Below are positions 24,400 to 25,518 of a stretch of DNA of 25,518 nt, piece after piece. Made by a program: the position numbers and the translations under genes. Source of the stretch: DAONDQ01 sp035402645 (GTDB taxonomy: Bacteria > Cloacimonadota > Cloacimonadia > Cloacimonadales > DAONDQ01); contig DAONDQ010000034.1 of NCBI GenBank assembly GCA_035402645.1, positions 1 to 25,518 on the forward strand, given 5' to 3'. Position 1 is the stretch's first letter, and every line of letters starts with the position of its first letter. The notes below the pieces were generated by a model. That model saw only the letters and a list, made by a program, of their open reading frames with translations. It was not told the origin of the DNA and made no database searches.

Positions 24400-25518
24400 T
24401 TATACTTCACTTCTGATCAGTTTGCCGGTATCTGCAATCCTGCTAATCTTCACAGGGTCATTGGATAAGGGGTCAACATGGATATCGATAATAGGTTGGG
24501 AGTCCTTGAGGTTCTGCTTCATCTCGACTATCTCTTCTTTTAAGGCAGACATTATCTCAATCAAAGTGGAGAGACCACCGCTACTGTTATTTGCTATACT
24601 TCCACCTGTACTAAAGACTGAGGATGCGTTTCTGGGGATGGGGATTTCAGGAATCGGGAGTCCGGCAAAGGCTAATCTTACCTGGCTCATGGGTGCGAAG
24701 TTCAGGAAGTCAAACAGACCTCTGCCCAAGGCTTTTACTCTGTCCTTGGCGGTTATATACTCGTCACCTTCGGCTTCAATCAGGATACCTCCACTACTAT
24801 GCGAGTTACCGACCAGCATGCCACCCCGGGCAGCTTTGGGCGGTTCTGTCTTGGAGATGGCTGCTACATTAGCCAGACCTGCTCCCACGGCTGCGGCTGC
24901 AGCAGCGATTGCCAGTCCGGGTCCGACTATGGGAATACCCACCATAGCTTTGTAAGCTCCGGTAGCTGAGGCATAGGTATCGACCATCGCCTGAGCTACT
25001 GCCAGTGTCTTCCAGAGGGCAAAGCCTTTCTTGCCGAATGCTTCCGAGGTCTTGGCGAGGTTACCCAAGGTCTGACTGATGCCTTCTATATGCTTCTGGT
25101 CGAACTGGTCTCTGACTCTGGCTTTGGACTGCTCTATCTGCTTGGTGATCTGCTCTTCAGTCATACCGGCTTGAATGAGCTTTGCCTTCTTATTGGCATA
25201 GTAGTTATCTATGGCATTCAATTGTGCCTGGTATTGATTGTTATCCAAATCCAATTGGGTCTGGCTGAACTCGAACTTAGCATCTGCTGTTTCTTGCAGA
25301 TTGCGGTTCTCTTCATCAATCAGTCTCTGCTTCTCCCGTAGTTCCGTCTCAGTCTGCTTAATCCTCTGATTGGCAGCTTCCAACTCCACTCTGGTCATCT
25401 CTCCGGCATAATAGGAAGTGATAGAAGCCAGCAAAGCCTCTGATGCTCCCAACGCAGTTGCCTTGGCAAGTTCGGCATCCCGCTGGATTTCCAGTTCACG
25501 TTGCTTGCGCTGGGTCAG
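24400..25518 (-). CDS. Phage tail tape-measure protein, C-terminal part (runs off the window)
   Basis: The frame is open from the window edge to TAA at 24400-24402, giving at least 372 residues. The visible N-terminal half is a long charged coiled coil (QRIKQTETELREKQRLIDEEN and similar). A hydrophobic, Ala/Gly-rich segment (VGIPIVGPGLAIAAAAAAVGAG) follows, then ARGGMLVGNSHSSGGILIEAEGDEYITAKD, a pattern seen at the C-terminus of many tape-measure proteins. The protein would set tail length and fill the tail tube. It is the most upstream gene of the visible phage module; the start lies beyond the window. Confidence 0.8.
   Translation of the reverse strand: MTQRKQRELEIQRDAELAKATALGASEALLASITSYYAGEMTRVELEAANQRIKQTETELREKQRLIDEENRNLQETADAKFEFSQTQLDLDNNQYQAQLNAIDNYYANKKAKLIQAGMTEEQITKQIEQSKARVRDQFDQKHIEGISQTLGNLAKTSEAFGKKGFALWKTLAVAQAMVDTYASATGAYKAMVGIPIVGPGLAIAAAAAAVGAGLANVAAISKTEPPKAARGGMLVGNSHSSGGILIEAEGDEYITAKDRVKALGRGLFDFLNFAPMSQVRLAFAGLPIPEIPIPRNASSVFSTGGSIANNSSGGLSTLIEIMSALKEEIVEMKQNLKDSQPIIDIHVDPLSNDPVKISRIADTGKLIRSEV

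Noticed and set aside
24299..24955. 218-codon open frame on the plus strand in the tape-measure region
   Set aside because: It is antisense to a coding frame with tape-measure features and reflects its Ala/Gly-rich codon bias.

Overview
The window looks like chromosomal DNA of an anaerobic member of the Fibrobacteres-Chlorobi-Bacteroidetes (FCB) group, most plausibly Cloacimonadota. Two secreted proteins end in type IX-secretion/FlgD-like C-terminal domains, one with the motif NYPNPFNP. A large multidomain secreted subtilase, strong Shine-Dalgarno sites and moderate GC content also fit. The phylum is inferred from protein style, not from a marker gene such as rRNA.

Region 1 (1-7980, all plus strand) is catabolic. 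One operon holds the 3' end of an unrecognised gene, a cyclase-family metal hydrolase, and the FAD, [2Fe-2S] and molybdopterin subunits of a xanthine-dehydrogenase-family hydroxylase. It ends at a clear terminator near 4665. A second operon holds a small exported protein, a CaiB/BaiF-type CoA-transferase and an amidase-signature hydrolase. Hydroxylation, amide or ring hydrolysis and CoA activation would suit breakdown of an N-heterocyclic or amide compound, but the substrate cannot be read from sequence.

Region 2 (7981-10328) holds a 104-bp compound palindrome, tRNA-Ala(CGC) with a terminator, a second weaker palindrome-rich stretch, and a minus-strand membrane-anchored TPR protein.

Region 3 (10329-15103) has a secreted cargo protein, then obgE and dprA overlapping by 11 bp. 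Next comes a 457-bp element: an S23/four-helix-bundle gene framed by 30-bp inverted repeats that match at 29 of 30 positions. It lies against a minus-strand 1-acyl-glycerol-3-phosphate acyltransferase gene, and its right arm supplies the stop codons of both convergent genes.

Region 4 (15104-21811) has a frameshifted signal-peptide remnant, a 737-residue secreted protein, a terminator usable from both sides, and a convergent 1076-residue subtilisin-like protease. The 550 bp upstream of the protease carry two unusual arrays: 11-bp units forming a 43-bp perfect palindrome, and 21-bp-phased units built on CTGCAAA that resemble the end of an IS21-type element.

Region 5 (21812-25518, minus strand) is the distal end of a phage-tail module. 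It holds a tape-measure C-terminus, a hub-like protein, a small tail protein and a fibre-like protein. It stops abruptly at the repeat-rich spacer, which is probably the edge of a prophage or tail-derived island.
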